Assembly: GCA_019455325.1 (NCBI GenBank)
Contig: JACFMQ010000006.1
Location: forward strand, 124,001-188,000
Direction of reading: 5' to 3'
Source: Rhodocyclaceae bacterium
GTDB lineage: Bacteria; Pseudomonadota; Gammaproteobacteria; Burkholderiales; Rhodocyclaceae
DNA length: 64,000 bases
The translations under genes and the position numbers were made by a program. Within the stretch, counting starts at the first letter, position 1. Every line of letters begins with the position of its first letter. This document shows, piece by piece, positions 37,294 through 47,024 of this stretch. The notes beneath the pieces are model-generated. The model saw only the letters and a program-made list of their open reading frames with translations, was not told where the DNA came from and searched no databases.

Positions 37294-38004
37294 TCAATCA
37301 AGCAACGTGCGCGCGACGACGGCAACGCTGACGCGCCCGGCGCCGTGCCGCTTCAGCGTGCGCGCGCACTCGTCGGCGCTGGCGCCGGTGGTGGCGACGT
37401 CGTCGACGAGCAGCAGGTGGCGATCGGCGAAATCGCCGGCGCAGGAAAACGCGTTGCGCAGGTTGCGGCGGCGTTCGTTCGGGCTCAACCCTTCCTGCGG
37501 CGACGTCCGCTTCGCGCGGACGCAGGCATGGGCGGCGACCGGCACGCCGAGCCCGCGCGACAGCGCGCGGGTGATCTCCATCGCCTGGTTGAAGCCGCGT
37601 TCGGCGAGGCGGGCCGGGTGCAGCGGCATCGGCACGATCAGGTCGGCGTCGAGGCCGCGGCAGGCGTCCGCCAGCGCCGCGCCGAAGTGAGCGGCGACGG
37701 CCAGCTCGCTGCCGTATTTCAGCCGCTGGATCAGGCCGTCGATGGGAAAGGCGTAGGGGTGCAGCGCCAGCAGCGCGTCGAAGTGCGGCGGCTGTCGCTG
37801 GCAGCGGCCGCAGACGGCGCCGCCCGCGGCCGGCTGCGCGCAGCGCGGGCAACGCGCCGGCGGCAGTTGCGGCAGGCCGGCGGCGCACGCCGCGCAGAGC
37901 AGGTCGCCGCCGGCGGGCGCCAGGCAGAGCAGGCAGTCCTGCGGCAGCAGGGCGTCGAGCAGCCGGCGTCGGAGCGTGGCGACCTTTTCCGCTAGAATTG
38001 ACAT
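37294..38004 (-). CDS. comF: ComF-family phosphoribosyltransferase-like protein
   Basis: 236 residues. An N-terminal zinc-ribbon region has paired cysteines (DCLLC, LCAAC, CPRC, CGRC). The C-terminal PRTase fold has the PRPP-site motif LLVDDVATTGASADE. ComF works in DNA uptake in competent bacteria and is often beside bioB in proteobacteria. It is divergent from bioB across 136 bases. Confidence 0.93.
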   Translation of the reverse strand: MSILAEKVATLRRRLLDALLPQDCLLCLAPAGGDLLCAACAAGLPQLPPARCPRCAQPAAGGAVCGRCQRQPPHFDALLALHPYAFPIDGLIQRLKYGSELAVAAHFGAALADACRGLDADLIVPMPLHPARLAERGFNQAMEITRALSRGLGVPVAAHACVRAKRTSPQEGLSPNERRRNLRNAFSCAGDFADRHLLLVDDVATTGASADECARTLKRHGAGRVSVAVVARTLLD

Positions 38005-38026
38005 TTATATTGGCTTCGGCAATTAT
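37998..38026 (+). promoter_or_regulatory. Candidate bioB promoter
   Basis: TTGACA (37998-38003), a 17-base spacer and AATTAT (38021-38026), in the only A/T-rich patch between comF and bioB. Downstream lie two hairpins, CCGTAC/GTACGG (38040-38057) and GGCTGCG/CGCAGCC (38062-38078). I do not see a classic BirA operator. Confidence 0.45.
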
Positions 38027-38140
38027 TCATAATTATGGGCCGTACCCGTTGGTACGGAAACGGCTGCGCTGCGCAGCCCCGAATTCGCATATCCGCTTTC
38101 TTCTCCGGCCGTCGCGCCCCGTTTTTCTTCAGGTGATTCC

Positions 38141-39124
38141 ATGAATGCCATTCCCCAGCCGCTGCCGGCGTCTCTTTCCGCTCCTGCCGCCGACCGCTGG
38201 ACTGTCGCCGAGGTCGAGGCGCTGTTCGAACTGCCGTTCATGGATCTGGTCTGGCGCGCGCAGCAGGTGCATCGCCAGCATTTCGATGCCAATGCCATTC
38301 AACGCTCGACGCTGCTTTCGGTCAAGACCGGCGGCTGCTCGGAGGACTGCGGCTACTGCTCGCAGTCGGCGCGGCACAAGGCCGCCGAACTCGAGCGCGA
38401 GAAGCTGATGCCGGTCGAGGACGTGGTCGCCGCCGCCAGGGCGGCGAAGGACAAGGGCGCTTCGCGCTTCTGCATGGGCGCGGCCTGGCGCGGGCCGAAG
38501 GACAAGGATCTGGAGCCGGTGCTGGAGATGATCCGCGAGGTGAAGGCGCTCGGCCTGCAGACCTGCGTCACGCTCGGCATGCTCAAGGAAGGCCAGGCCG
38601 AGAAGCTGGCCGAGGCCGGCCTCGACTACTACAACCACAACCTCGACACCGCCGCCGAGTTCTACGGCCAGGTGATCTCCACGCATACGCAGCAGGACCG
38701 CATCGACACCATCGGCGAGGTCCGCAAGGCCGGCATCAACGTCTGCTCCGGCGGCATCGTCGGCATGGGCGAGTCGCGCCGGAACCGCGCCGCGCTGATC
38801 GTGCAGCTCGCCAACCTGAGCCCGGCGCCGGAGTCGGTGCCGATCAACAACCTGGTCGCCATTCCCGGCACGCCGATGGCCAACGTGAAGGGCGTCGACA
38901 ATTTCGAGTTCGTGCGCACCATCGCCGCCGCGCGCATCACCATGCCGACTTCCTTCGTCCGCCTCTCCGCCGGCCGCGAAGAGATGAGCGAGGAGATGCA
39001 GGCGCTGTGCTTCCTCGCCGGCGCCAACTCGATGTTCTACGGCGACAAGCTGCTGACCACCGGCAACCCGGACGTGAGCCGGGACGAGGCGCTGTTCGGG
39101 AAGCTCGGTCTGCGCGCCATCTGA
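38141..39124 (+). CDS. bioB: Biotin synthase
   Basis: 327 residues, radical-SAM enzyme that inserts sulfur into dethiobiotin. The 4Fe-4S cysteines are C66, C70 and C73 in [23 protein letters not shown] and the 2Fe-2S-cluster cysteines further on are present, and [17 protein letters not shown] supplies the conserved Arg. Five bases separate it from bioC. Confidence 0.98.
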   Translation: MNAIPQPLPASLSAPAADRWTVAEVEALFELPFMDLVWRAQQVHRQHFDANAIQRSTLLSVKTGGCSEDCGYCSQSARHKAAELEREKLMPVEDVVAAARAAKDKGASRFCMGAAWRGPKDKDLEPVLEMIREVKALGLQTCVTLGMLKEGQAEKLAEAGLDYYNHNLDTAAEFYGQVISTHTQQDRIDTIGEVRKAGINVCSGGIVGMGESRRNRAALIVQLANLSPAPESVPINNLVAIPGTPMANVKGVDNFEFVRTIAAARITMPTSFVRLSAGREEMSEEMQALCFLAGANSMFYGDKLLTTGNPDVSRDEALFGKLGLRAI

Positions 39125-39129
39125 CGCGC

Positions 39130-40026
39130 ATGGCCGCCGCGCCCGACCCCGCCCGCTTCGTCGACGCGCGCCAGGTGCGGCGCAACTTCTCCCGCGCCGC
39201 CGCCGGCTACGATGCGGCGGCCTTCCTCGCGCGCGAGGTCGACCGGCGCATGCTCGAACGGCTCGACTACGTGCGCATCGCGCCGAAGCGCATCCTCGAC
39301 CTCGGCTGCAGCACCGGCGCCAGCCTGACCGCGCTGCGCGAACGCTACCGCGACGCCCGCCTCGTCGGCGCCGACTTCACGCTGCCCATGCTGCAGGCCG
39401 CGCGCCGCGAGAAGACCTTCCTGTCGCGGCTGATGCCCTTCCTCAAGCCGCAGGCCGCAGCCTTCGTCGCCGCCGACGCCGAGCGTCTGCCGCTGGCGCA
39501 CGGCAGCCTCGGCCTGATCTGGTCGAACCTGCTGCTGCACTGGCTCGACGAGCCGCGCCCGGCCTTCCGCGAGGCACTGCGTACGCTGGAAGTCGGCGGC
39601 CTGTTCATGTTTTCGACCTTCGGCCCGGATACGCTGCGCGAGCTTGCCGCCGCCTTCGGCGACGGCGACGCGCACCGGCAGCGCTTCACCGACATGCACG
39701 ACCTCGGCGACATGCTCGTCGAGTGCGGCTTCGCCGATCCGGTGATGGACATGGAGGTGCTGACGCTGACCTATGCCAGCGTCGACGACCTGGTGCGCGA
39801 GCTGCGCGTCGCCGGCGAAGGCTGCGCCATGACCGGGCGACGCAAGGGGCTGGCCGGCCGCGGCGTCTGGCAGCGCGTGCGCGCGGCGCTGGCGCGGCTG
39901 GCGCAGGATGGCCGCATTCCGGCGACCTTCGAGGTGGTCTACGGGCACGCCTGGAAGGGCGAACCGAAGCAGACCGCCGACGGCCGCGCCATCGTCCGCT
40001 TCGAGCCGCGGAAGAAGCCGGCGTGA
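39130..40026 (+). CDS. bioC: Malonyl-ACP O-methyltransferase (BioC)
   Basis: 298 residues. SAM motif ILDLGCSTGASLTALRERY near residue 57, with the BioC-like start QVRRNFSRAAAGYDAAAFL and WSNLLLHWLDEPRPAFREALR. BioC caps malonyl-ACP so that the fatty-acid enzymes can build pimelate for biotin. The ATG follows five bases after bioB, giving a bioB-bioC pair. Confidence 0.93.
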   Translation: MAAAPDPARFVDARQVRRNFSRAAAGYDAAAFLAREVDRRMLERLDYVRIAPKRILDLGCSTGASLTALRERYRDARLVGADFTLPMLQAARREKTFLSRLMPFLKPQAAAFVAADAERLPLAHGSLGLIWSNLLLHWLDEPRPAFREALRTLEVGGLFMFSTFGPDTLRELAAAFGDGDAHRQRFTDMHDLGDMLVECGFADPVMDMEVLTLTYASVDDLVRELRVAGEGCAMTGRRKGLAGRGVWQRVRAALARLAQDGRIPATFEVVYGHAWKGEPKQTADGRAIVRFEPRKKPA

Positions 40027-40184
40027 AGCGCGCGAAGCGGCTGAAGCCGCGCAATCCGCTGGCCGTGCAGCCGCTGTTGCAAAAGGGCGGCGCGCACGAG
40101 CGCAAGGACGAAAAGAAAGAGTCGCGCGCCCGCGCCGAGGCGCGGCTGCGGCGCCGCCTGCGCGAAGACGAAGCTACTTCCTGA
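40023..40184 (+). CDS. Small basic hypothetical protein after bioC
   Basis: 53 residues from a GTG that overlaps the bioC stop (GTGA). Very basic, with KRLKPRNPLAVQPLL then alternating Lys/Glu/Arg helix to the end. Similar tiny basic proteins beginning with an RNPL-type motif are common in betaproteobacteria, function unknown. Its end overlaps the end of msrQ on the other strand by 11 bases. Confidence 0.5.
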   Translation: MKRAKRLKPRNPLAVQPLLQKGGAHERKDEKKESRARAEARLRRRLREDEATS

Positions 40185-40830
40185 AGAAACGGATCGGCTG
40201 CACCTTCGGCGGCGTCGGCCACGGCCGATGGCGGCGGATGCGGTCCTGCGCGCGCCAGCCGAGCAGCAGCGCGAGCAGCGTCGCGTAGAGGATCGGCCAG
40301 AGCAGCGCCTCCGCCAGCCAGAGATAATGCAGCGCGGCGAGGATGCCGGCGGCGTAGACGCTGCGGTGCAGCGCCTGCCAGCGCCTGCCGCCGAGCGCGC
40401 GGATGGCGCCCTGGTGCGAGGTCAGCGCCAGCGGCAGCATGATCGCCCAGGCGGCGAAGCCGACGGCGGTGAACGGACGCTTGAGGACGTCGCGGGCGAT
40501 GGCGTCGACGTCGAAGGCGTGGTCGAAGCCGATGAAGACGAGGAAGTGCAGCGTGCCGTAGAAGAAGGCGTAGAGGCCGAGCATGCGGCGCAAGCGGAGC
40601 AGCCAGTGCAGGCCGGTGATACTGCGCAGCGGCGTCACCGCCAGCGTCAGCAGCAGGAAGTTCAAGGTCCACGCGCCGGTGCGGCGCTGCAGCGCCTCGA
40701 CCGGGTCCGGGCCGAGGCCGTCGAAGGCGAGATCCCAGACGAGGTGCGCGGCCGGCGCCAGCGCGGCGACGAAGAGCGCCACCTTGACGGCGGCGAGCCG
40801 GCGGTCGGTGAGCGTTGGCGGCGTTCGCAT
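40174..40830 (-). CDS. msrQ: Haem-binding membrane subunit MsrQ
   Basis: 218 residues with six hydrophobic helices and conserved haem-ligand histidines (YGTLHFLVF, LHRSVYAAGILAALHYLWL). MsrQ passes electrons from quinol/flavin to MsrP, the periplasmic methionine-sulfoxide reductase. The ATG overlaps, by one base, the stop of an msrP remnant (TGATG). Since msrP itself is gone, MsrQ may be decaying or may serve another partner. Confidence 0.92.
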   Translation of the reverse strand: MRTPPTLTDRRLAAVKVALFVAALAPAAHLVWDLAFDGLGPDPVEALQRRTGAWTLNFLLLTLAVTPLRSITGLHWLLRLRRMLGLYAFFYGTLHFLVFIGFDHAFDVDAIARDVLKRPFTAVGFAAWAIMLPLALTSHQGAIRALGGRRWQALHRSVYAAGILAALHYLWLAEALLWPILYATLLALLLGWRAQDRIRRHRPWPTPPKVQPIRFFRK

Positions 40831-40872
40831 CAGAAGAGCCTCTTCAGGTCCATGCCGGCGTAGCCGTTGCCG
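40830..40872 (-). pseudogene. C-terminal tail of a deleted msrP gene
   Basis: Directly before msrQ on the minus strand the frame reads NGYAGMDLKRLF then stop, the ending typical of MsrP (a tail of NGYA and GMDL-type residues). The remaining ~300 codons with the molybdopterin cysteine are missing; the intact CBS-domain gene stops at 40909, 40 bases away. Inferred as a deletion scar. Confidence 0.5.
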
Positions 40873-40908
40873 GGCGGTCGGCAGTCGGCCGAATCCGCCG
40901 GGCACGCA

Positions 40909-41340
40909 TCAACCGGCGATGTAGTGCTTCAACTGCTCGATGATGAACTGCTGCTCGCTGATCGTTTCCTTGACCAGGTCGCCGATCGAGACGATGCCGG
41001 CGATCTGCTGGTTGTCGTCGAGCACCGGCAGATGGCGGAAGTGGCCCTCGGTCATCAGCGCCATGCATTCTGCGACGGTGTTTTCCGGCGTCGCGTACAT
41101 CACCTTGTCGGTCATGATCTCCTCGACGCGGGTGTCCTTCGACGCCTTGCCGACGAGGATCACCTTGCGCGCGTAGTCGCGCTCGGAAAAGATGCCGACG
41201 AGACGCTCGCCGTCGAGGACGAGCACGGCGCCGACGCGGTTGTCGGCCATCACCTTCAGCGCGTGGAACACGGTGTCCTTCGGCGCCACGGCGGCCAGCG
41301 GCTGCGGCTTGCCGGCGAGGAGTTGTCTGAGCGTTTTCAT
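40909..41340 (-). CDS. CBS-domain signalling protein
   Basis: 143 residues consisting of two CBS domains (VMADNRVGAVLVLDGERLVGIFSERDYARK, residues 30-60; CMALMTEGHFRHLPVLDDNQQIAGIVSIGDLV, residues 90-125). Such proteins bind adenosyl ligands (AMP, ATP, NADH or SAM) and act as stand-alone sensors. Strong AGGAGG ribosome site 7 bases upstream. The upstream region is taken up by a transposase remnant, so its promoter may have been changed. Confidence 0.9.
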   Translation of the reverse strand: MKTLRQLLAGKPQPLAAVAPKDTVFHALKVMADNRVGAVLVLDGERLVGIFSERDYARKVILVGKASKDTRVEEIMTDKVMYATPENTVAECMALMTEGHFRHLPVLDDNQQIAGIVSIGDLVKETISEQQFIIEQLKHYIAG

Positions 41341-41454
41341 TGTTTACCTCCTTGGGGTCTATGCAGGGGTGCTGCGGGTATGTCCTGAACCGGCAGTTCG
41401 TAGGCGATCGCCCGGGTTTGGTCCCGGCGCCTGAAGCCAGCGCCTCTCGTTGAC

Positions 41455-41910
41455 GAGAAGCGGGTCGGTGGATGGCTTGAAGGTTTCCTGGCGATGGGGC
41501 CGCAGACCGAAAGCGCGCCAGATGCGGCTGACCGCGGTTTGCGACAGCCCGGTTTCGCGCGCCATGCTCCGCGTGCTCCAGCGGGTCGCATTTTTCGGCG
41601 CCGTTTCGAGCGTCTTCTCAATGAGCGCATCGATGCGCGCATCGTCTATCGTACGGGGCGCTCCAGGACGGGGCGCGTCGCGCAGGCCATCGAGCCGGGC
41701 CGTGGCGAAGCGGTTGCGCCATTTCGAGACGGTTTGCGGGCTTACCGAAACCTGCCGGGCGACCCGCTTGCTGTCGATTCCCGTGGCGCATTCGAGAATG
41801 ATGCGGGCGCGGAGCGCCAATGCCCGGGCTGTCTTGCGCCGATGTCCCCATGCTTCGAGCTGCTCGCGCTCGGCAGCATTCAGCACGATTTCCGCGTTCG
41901 GTCTGCCCAT
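41455..41910 (-). mobile_element. Truncated IS630-family transposase (N-terminal half)
   Basis: An open frame of 183 codons runs from 41910 to 41359. Its first ~150 residues match IS630 transposases: MGRPNAEIVLNAAEREQLEAW, two helix-turn-helix segments (DSKRVARQVSVSPQTVSKWRNRF and TRSMARETGLSQTAVSRIWRAF) and FKPSTDPLLV. After that the usual DDE catalytic domain is missing and the frame continues in unrelated sequence, so it is inactive. A 7-bp inverted pair GGTATCG/CGATACC (41921-41940) lies just outside the start and might be part of the element end. Confidence 0.8.
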
Positions 41911-42049
41911 CCCATCCTCCGGTATCGGACATACGATACCTCAGACAGGGGGCAAACTTCATTGTTCAATTAATTTATGACTCACAACGATAAGGAAAAC
42001 CCTGCATGAAAGCGGCCCCGCCGGGAGGCATGCAGCGGGTGGCGCGTCG

Positions 42050-42760
42050 TCAGTCGGGCCGCGCCTCTTCGAGCGCCGAGCGCAGGGTCCGGATGATCGT
42101 GTCGTAGCGGTGCGGGTCGTCGTCGCGGCCGGCGCCGAACACGGCCGAGCCGGCGACGAAGGCGTCGACGCCGGCGCGGGCGATTTCCGCGACGTTGGCC
42201 GGGTTGACCCCGCCGTCGATTTCCAGCCGGATGCATCGCCCGCTCTCCCGCGCGTAGGCGTCGATCTTCGCGCGCGCGGCGCGTGCCTTGGCGAGCGCCG
42301 ACGCGATGAACTTCTGGCCGCCGAAACCGGGATTGACGCCCATCAGCAGCACCACGTCGAGCTTGTCCATCACGTGGTCCAGCCAGTCGAGCGGCGTCGC
42401 CGGGTTGAAGACCAGGCCGGCCCGGCAGCCGCCCTCGCGGATCAGCGCCAGGCTGCGGTCGACGTGATCGGACGCCTCGGGATGAAAGGTGACGATGTCG
42501 GCGCCGGCCTTGATGAAATCGGGAATGATGCGGTCGACCGGCCTGACCATCAGGTGCACGTCGATCGGCACCGTCGTGTACAGCCGGATCGCCGCGCAGA
42601 CCTGCGGGCCCATGGTCAGGTTGGGCACGTAGTGGTTGTCCATGACGTCGAAGTGGATCCAGTCGGCGCCGGCGGCGGCGACATTCGCCACCTCTTCGCC
42701 CAGCCTGGCGAAATCGGCCGACAGGAGGCTCGGGGCGAGGATGAAATCGGGATCGGGCAT
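42050..42760 (-). CDS. rpe: Ribulose-phosphate 3-epimerase
   Basis: 236 residues, TIM barrel. Active-site blocks: [44 protein letters not shown] and [11 protein letters not shown]. It interconverts ribulose- and xylulose-5-phosphate to regenerate the RuBisCO substrate. Last gene of the cbb region on this strand, but set apart from fba by a terminator. Start chosen at MPDPDF, in line with family length. Confidence 0.97.
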   Translation of the reverse strand: MPDPDFILAPSLLSADFARLGEEVANVAAAGADWIHFDVMDNHYVPNLTMGPQVCAAIRLYTTVPIDVHLMVRPVDRIIPDFIKAGADIVTFHPEASDHVDRSLALIREGGCRAGLVFNPATPLDWLDHVMDKLDVVLLMGVNPGFGGQKFIASALAKARAARAKIDAYARESGRCIRLEIDGGVNPANVAEIARAGVDAFVAGSAVFGAGRDDDPHRYDTIIRTLRSALEEARPD

Positions 42761-42773
42761 GGCAGTTTCCTCG

Positions 42774-42802
42774 GCAAAAAAAGACCCCGCGAACGGGGCC
42801 AA
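42774..42802 (-). terminator. Terminator between fba and rpe
   Basis: On the minus strand GGCCCCG-TTCG-CGGGGTC is followed by seven T residues, immediately before rpe translation begins. It should reduce read-through from the fbp-fba operon into rpe. Confidence 0.85.
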
Positions 42803-42835
42803 AGACGACGCAGGGTCGCGCGGAGTACAGCAAAA

Positions 42836-43873
42836 TCAGCGATAGGCGGCGGCCATCTTTTCCAGCGGCAGCGGCTTGATCCGGCTGGCCCGGCCGGCCG
42901 AGCCGAAGGCCTCGAAGCGCGCCCGGCACAGGTCGCGCGCCGCTGCCACCGCCGCCTTCAGGAAGGCGCGCGGGTCGAATTCCTCCGGCTTCTCGGCCAT
43001 CGCCCGGCGCATCGCGCCGGTCATCGCCAGGCGAATGTCGGTGTCGATGTTGACCTTGCGCACGCCGTGCCTGATGCCCTCGACGATCTCCTCGACCGGC
43101 ACGCCGTAGGTTTCCTTGATCGCACCGCCGTGCTCGCGGATGACCGCCAGCCATTCCTGGGGCACGCTGCTCGATCCGTGCATCACCAGATGGGTGCGCG
43201 GGATGCGCGCATGGATGGCCTTGATGCGCTCGATGGCGAGAATCTCGCCGGTCGGCGGCCGCGTGAACTTGTAGGCGCCGTGGCTGGTGCCGATGGCGAT
43301 GGCCAGCGCGTCAACGCCGGTCGCCGCGACGAAGTCGGCGGCCTCGTCGGGGTCGGTCAGCAACTGGCTGTGGTCCAGTTTGCCGGCGGCGCCGACGCCG
43401 TCCTCCTCGCCGGCCTCGCCGGTTTCCAGCGAACCGAGGCAGCCCAGTTCGCCCTCGACCGAGACGCCGATCGCGTGCGCCATGTCGACCACCTTGGCGG
43501 TGACCTCGACGTTGTAGGCGTAGGGGGTCGGCGTCTTGCCGTCGGTGCCCAGCGAGCCGTCCATCATCACGCTCGAGAAGCCGCTGCGCATGGCCTGCTG
43601 GCAGACGGCCGGCGAGGCGCCGTGGTCCTGGTGCAGGCAGACCGGGATGTCCGGGTACTGCTCGATGGCGGCCTCGACCAGCTTCCGCAGGAAAGGCTCG
43701 CCGGCGTACTTGCGGGCGCCGGCCGAGGCCTGCAGGATCACCGGGCTGTCGCAGGATTCGGCGGCCTGCATGATGGCCTGGATCTGTTCCAGGTTGTTGA
43801 CGTTGAAGGCGGGGAGGCCGTAGGCGTGCTCGGCCGCGTGGTCGAGCAACTGGCGCAGGGAGATCAGTGCCAT
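42836..43873 (-). CDS. fba: Fructose-bisphosphate aldolase, class II
   Basis: 345 residues. Zinc and substrate residues are visible in [32 protein letters not shown] and [12 protein letters not shown]. The C-terminal part [20 protein letters not shown] is typical of the CbbA type. In the Calvin cycle it also condenses DHAP with erythrose-4-phosphate to sedoheptulose bisphosphate. Ten bases after gap. Confidence 0.97.
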   Translation of the reverse strand: MALISLRQLLDHAAEHAYGLPAFNVNNLEQIQAIMQAAESCDSPVILQASAGARKYAGEPFLRKLVEAAIEQYPDIPVCLHQDHGASPAVCQQAMRSGFSSVMMDGSLGTDGKTPTPYAYNVEVTAKVVDMAHAIGVSVEGELGCLGSLETGEAGEEDGVGAAGKLDHSQLLTDPDEAADFVAATGVDALAIAIGTSHGAYKFTRPPTGEILAIERIKAIHARIPRTHLVMHGSSSVPQEWLAVIREHGGAIKETYGVPVEEIVEGIRHGVRKVNIDTDIRLAMTGAMRRAMAEKPEEFDPRAFLKAAVAAARDLCRARFEAFGSAGRASRIKPLPLEKMAAAYR

Positions 43874-43883
43874 CGCCGCCTCC

Positions 43884-44900
43884 TCAGTGCGCGCGCGGCT
43901 GGCTGATGTAGCGGGCCAGGCGCAGCAGGTTGCAGGTGTAGCCGTACTCGTTGTCGTACCAGGCGACGACCTTGACGAAGGTCGGATCGAGCGCGATGCC
44001 GGCGCCGGCGTCGAACACCGAGGGCTGCGGGCAGCCGCGGAAGTCGGTCGACACCGCCGCGTCCTCGCTGTAGGCGAGCACGCCCTGCAGCGCGCCGGCG
44101 GCCGCCTCGCGCATCGCCGCGCAGATGTCGGCGTAGCTCGCCTCGCGGTCCAGCTCGACGGTCAGGTCGACGACCGAGACGTCCGAGGTCGGCACGCGGA
44201 AGGCCATGCCGGTCAGCCGGCCGTTCAGCGCCGGGATCACCTTGCCGACCGCCTGGGCGGCGCCGGTCGAGGCCGGGATGATGTTTTCGAGGATGCCGCG
44301 GCCGCCGCGCCAGTCCTTGCCGGACGGGCCGTCCACGGTCTTTTGCGTGGCGGTCGCTGCATGCACGGTGCTCATCAGGCCGCGCCGGATGCCGAAGCGG
44401 TCGTTGAGCACCTTGGCCACCGGCGCCAGCCCGTTGGTCGTGCAGGAGGCCGCCGAGACGATGGCCTGGCCGGCGTAGTCGGCGTGATTGACGCCGTAGA
44501 CGAACATCGGCGTGTCGTCCTTGGCCGGCGCCGACTGCACGACCCGGCGGGCGCCGGCGGCGAGGTGGGCGCGGCAGCTTGCCTCGGTCAGGAAGAAGCC
44601 GGTCGCCTCGATCACCAGATCGGCCTCGACCCCGCGCCAGTTCAGCGCCGCCGGATCGCGCTCGGCGCTGAGCTGGATGCGCCGGCCGTCGACGACCAGC
44701 GTGTCGCGGTCGACGGCGACTTTGCCGGGAAAGCGGCCGTGCACCGAATCATGCGTCAGCAGGTAGGCGAGGTAGTCCGCATCGAGCAGGTCGTTGATCG
44801 CGACCACCTCGATGTCGGCGAATTCCGCCTCGCTGGCGATGGCCCGGAAGGCCATGCGCCCGATGCGGCCGAAGCCGTTGATTGCCACCCGTATCGGCAT
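43884..44900 (-). CDS. gap: Glyceraldehyde-3-phosphate dehydrogenase, type I
   Basis: 338 residues. N-terminal NAD motif [14 protein letters not shown], catalytic Cys in [13 protein letters not shown], and the conserved WYDNEYGY near the end. It reduces 1,3-bisphosphoglycerate in the Calvin cycle. A GGAGAC ribosome site is present 5-8 bases before the chosen ATG. Between tkt and fba in the cbb run. Confidence 0.98.
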   Translation of the reverse strand: MPIRVAINGFGRIGRMAFRAIASEAEFADIEVVAINDLLDADYLAYLLTHDSVHGRFPGKVAVDRDTLVVDGRRIQLSAERDPAALNWRGVEADLVIEATGFFLTEASCRAHLAAGARRVVQSAPAKDDTPMFVYGVNHADYAGQAIVSAASCTTNGLAPVAKVLNDRFGIRRGLMSTVHAATATQKTVDGPSGKDWRGGRGILENIIPASTGAAQAVGKVIPALNGRLTGMAFRVPTSDVSVVDLTVELDREASYADICAAMREAAAGALQGVLAYSEDAAVSTDFRGCPQPSVFDAGAGIALDPTFVKVVAWYDNEYGYTCNLLRLARYISQPRAH

Positions 44901-44934
44901 GGGTTGTCTCCTGGTTTTTGTGAAATCGCAGGCG

Positions 44935-47007
44935 TCAGAAATCACCGTCGCTGTCGCTGTTGCGCACGATGGTGTCGATCACGGCGCGCGCCAGATGCTC
45001 GGCATCCAGCCCGAAACGCGCGTACAGCGCGGCGGCCGGCGCCGATTCGCCGAAGCCGTCGACGCCGAGCACGTCGCCGTCCAGCCCGACGTACTTGCGC
45101 CACGGATCGGGGTGCGCCGCCTCGATGGCGACGCGCGGCAGTCCCGGCGGCAGCACGGCGCGCCGCCAGTCGGCCGGCTGCCGGTCGAAGCGCGCGCAGC
45201 AGGGCATCGACACGACGCGCACGGCGATGCCCTGCTCGGCCAGCCGGCGCTGCGCGGCGAGCGCGATGCCGATCTCCGAACCCGTGGCCAGGATCGCCGC
45301 CTGCGCCGGCCCGTCGGCCTCGCGCAGCACGTAGCCGCCGCGCGCGGCGTCGTCGGCGCGGCCGGGCCGGTCGCCGCACTGTTCGAGGTTCTGCCGCGAC
45401 AGGAACAGGGCGCTCGGGCCGTCGCGGCGTTCCAGCGCGGCAATCCAGGCCGCCGCCGTTTCCAGCTCGTCGCACGGCCGCCAGACGTCGAGGCCGGGAA
45501 TCAGGCGCAGGCTGCCGACGTGCTCGACCGGCTGGTGCGTCGGGCCGTCCTCGCCGAGGCCGATCGAATCGTGGGTCAGCACGTGCACGACGCGCTGCTG
45601 CATCAGCGCGCTCATGCGGATCGCGTTGCGCGAGTAATCGGAGAACACCGCGAAGGTGCCGCCGTAGGGAATCAGCCCGCCGTGCAGCGCGACGCCGTTC
45701 ATCACCGCGCCCATGCCGAACTCGCGCACGCCGTAGGAAACGTAGTTCGGCACCGCGTCGGCCGCGGTCCCGGCGCCAGGCTCGTGCAGCGCGCGGCTGC
45801 CCTTGCCGGCGGTCAGGTTGGAACCGGTCAGGTCGGCCGAGCCGCCGAGCAGCTCGGGGATGCGGTCGACGAGGACATCGAGGCAGTTCTGCGAGGACTT
45901 GCGGCTGGCGATGCCGCCGGCCGTCGCGGCCATTTTCGCGGCGGCCGTCGCCAGCAGTTCGCCGCGGATTTCCGGCCAGGCTTGCGGCAGGCCGCCGGCC
46001 TGCGTGCGTTCGAACTCGGCGGCGAGTTCCGGATAGTGCGCGCGGTAGGCGGCGAAAGTCTCGCGCCAGGCGGCCTCGGCGGCGGCGCCCGCGGCGCGCG
46101 CATCCCACGCGGCGCGCAGCGCGTCCGGCACCTCGAACGGCGCGTACGGCCAGTCCAGCGCGCTGCGCATGGCGTCGATCTCGGCGGCGCCGAGCGGCGC
46201 GCCATGCACGTCGTGCGTGCCGGCCTTGCTCGGCGCGCCCCGGCCGATCTGCGTGCGGCAGACGATCAGCACCGGCTGGTCGCGCACGCGCTTCGCCGCG
46301 GCGATGGCGGCGGCGATCGCGGTCGTGTCGTGCCCGTCGAGCGGGCCGACGACGTGCCAGCCGTAGGCGCGAAAACGCGCCGGCGTGTCGTCGCGGAACC
46401 AGCCGGCGACGCGGCCGTCGATGGAGATGCCGTTGTCGTCGTAGACGGCGACCAGCTTGTCCAGCCCCCAGACGCCGGCCAGCGAGCAGGCTTCGTGGCT
46501 GATGCCTTCCATCAGGCAGCCGTCGCCGAGGAAGACCCAGGTGCGGTGATCGACGATCTTCATCCCCGGCCGGTTGTAGCGCTGCGCCAGCAGCTTCTCG
46601 GCGAGCGCCATGCCGACCGCGTTGGCCAGGCCCTGGCCGAGCGGCCCGGTGGTCGTCTCGACGCCCGGCGTGTGGCCGGTTTCCGGGTGTCCGGCGGTCT
46701 TGCTGCCGAGCCGGCGGAAGCGCTTCAGCTCGGCCAGCGGCAGGTCGTAGCGGGTCAGGTGCAGCAAGGCATAGAGCAGCATCGAGCCGTGGCCGTTCGA
46801 CAGCACGAAGCGGTCGCGGTCCGGCCAGCGCGGGTTCGCCGGGTTGTGCCTGAGGTGGTCGCGCCACAGCACTTCGGCGATGTCGGCCATGCCGAGCGGC
46901 GCGCCGGGATGGCCGGATTTCGCCTGCTCGACGGCGTCGGCCGCGAGGAAGCGCAGCGCGTTGGCAAGGTCGCGGCGCAGCGCGAGCGGGGTCGGGTCAC
47001 GTTCCAT
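44935..47007 (-). CDS. tkt: Transketolase
   Basis: 690 residues, full length. TPP-binding motif [14 protein letters not shown] to DDNGISIDG, the conserved catalytic His in [16 protein letters not shown], and the C-terminal [20 protein letters not shown]. It moves two-carbon units in the regeneration phase. ATG preceded by GAGGAGAG. 17 bases after prk. Confidence 0.98.
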   Translation of the reverse strand: MERDPTPLALRRDLANALRFLAADAVEQAKSGHPGAPLGMADIAEVLWRDHLRHNPANPRWPDRDRFVLSNGHGSMLLYALLHLTRYDLPLAELKRFRRLGSKTAGHPETGHTPGVETTTGPLGQGLANAVGMALAEKLLAQRYNRPGMKIVDHRTWVFLGDGCLMEGISHEACSLAGVWGLDKLVAVYDDNGISIDGRVAGWFRDDTPARFRAYGWHVVGPLDGHDTTAIAAAIAAAKRVRDQPVLIVCRTQIGRGAPSKAGTHDVHGAPLGAAEIDAMRSALDWPYAPFEVPDALRAAWDARAAGAAAEAAWRETFAAYRAHYPELAAEFERTQAGGLPQAWPEIRGELLATAAAKMAATAGGIASRKSSQNCLDVLVDRIPELLGGSADLTGSNLTAGKGSRALHEPGAGTAADAVPNYVSYGVREFGMGAVMNGVALHGGLIPYGGTFAVFSDYSRNAIRMSALMQQRVVHVLTHDSIGLGEDGPTHQPVEHVGSLRLIPGLDVWRPCDELETAAAWIAALERRDGPSALFLSRQNLEQCGDRPGRADDAARGGYVLREADGPAQAAILATGSEIGIALAAQRRLAEQGIAVRVVSMPCCARFDRQPADWRRAVLPPGLPRVAIEAAHPDPWRKYVGLDGDVLGVDGFGESAPAAALYARFGLDAEHLARAVIDTIVRNSDSDGDF

Positions 47008-47024
47008 GGCGTTCTCTCCTCGGT

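Noticed and set aside
38005-38140. BirA operator before bioB
   Set aside because: No long TTGTAAACC-type inverted repeat is present; only short unrelated hairpins.
41982-42050. Small plus-strand gene starting at the ATG near 42006
   Set aside because: The frame is short, runs antisense into rpe, and has a poor ribosome site.
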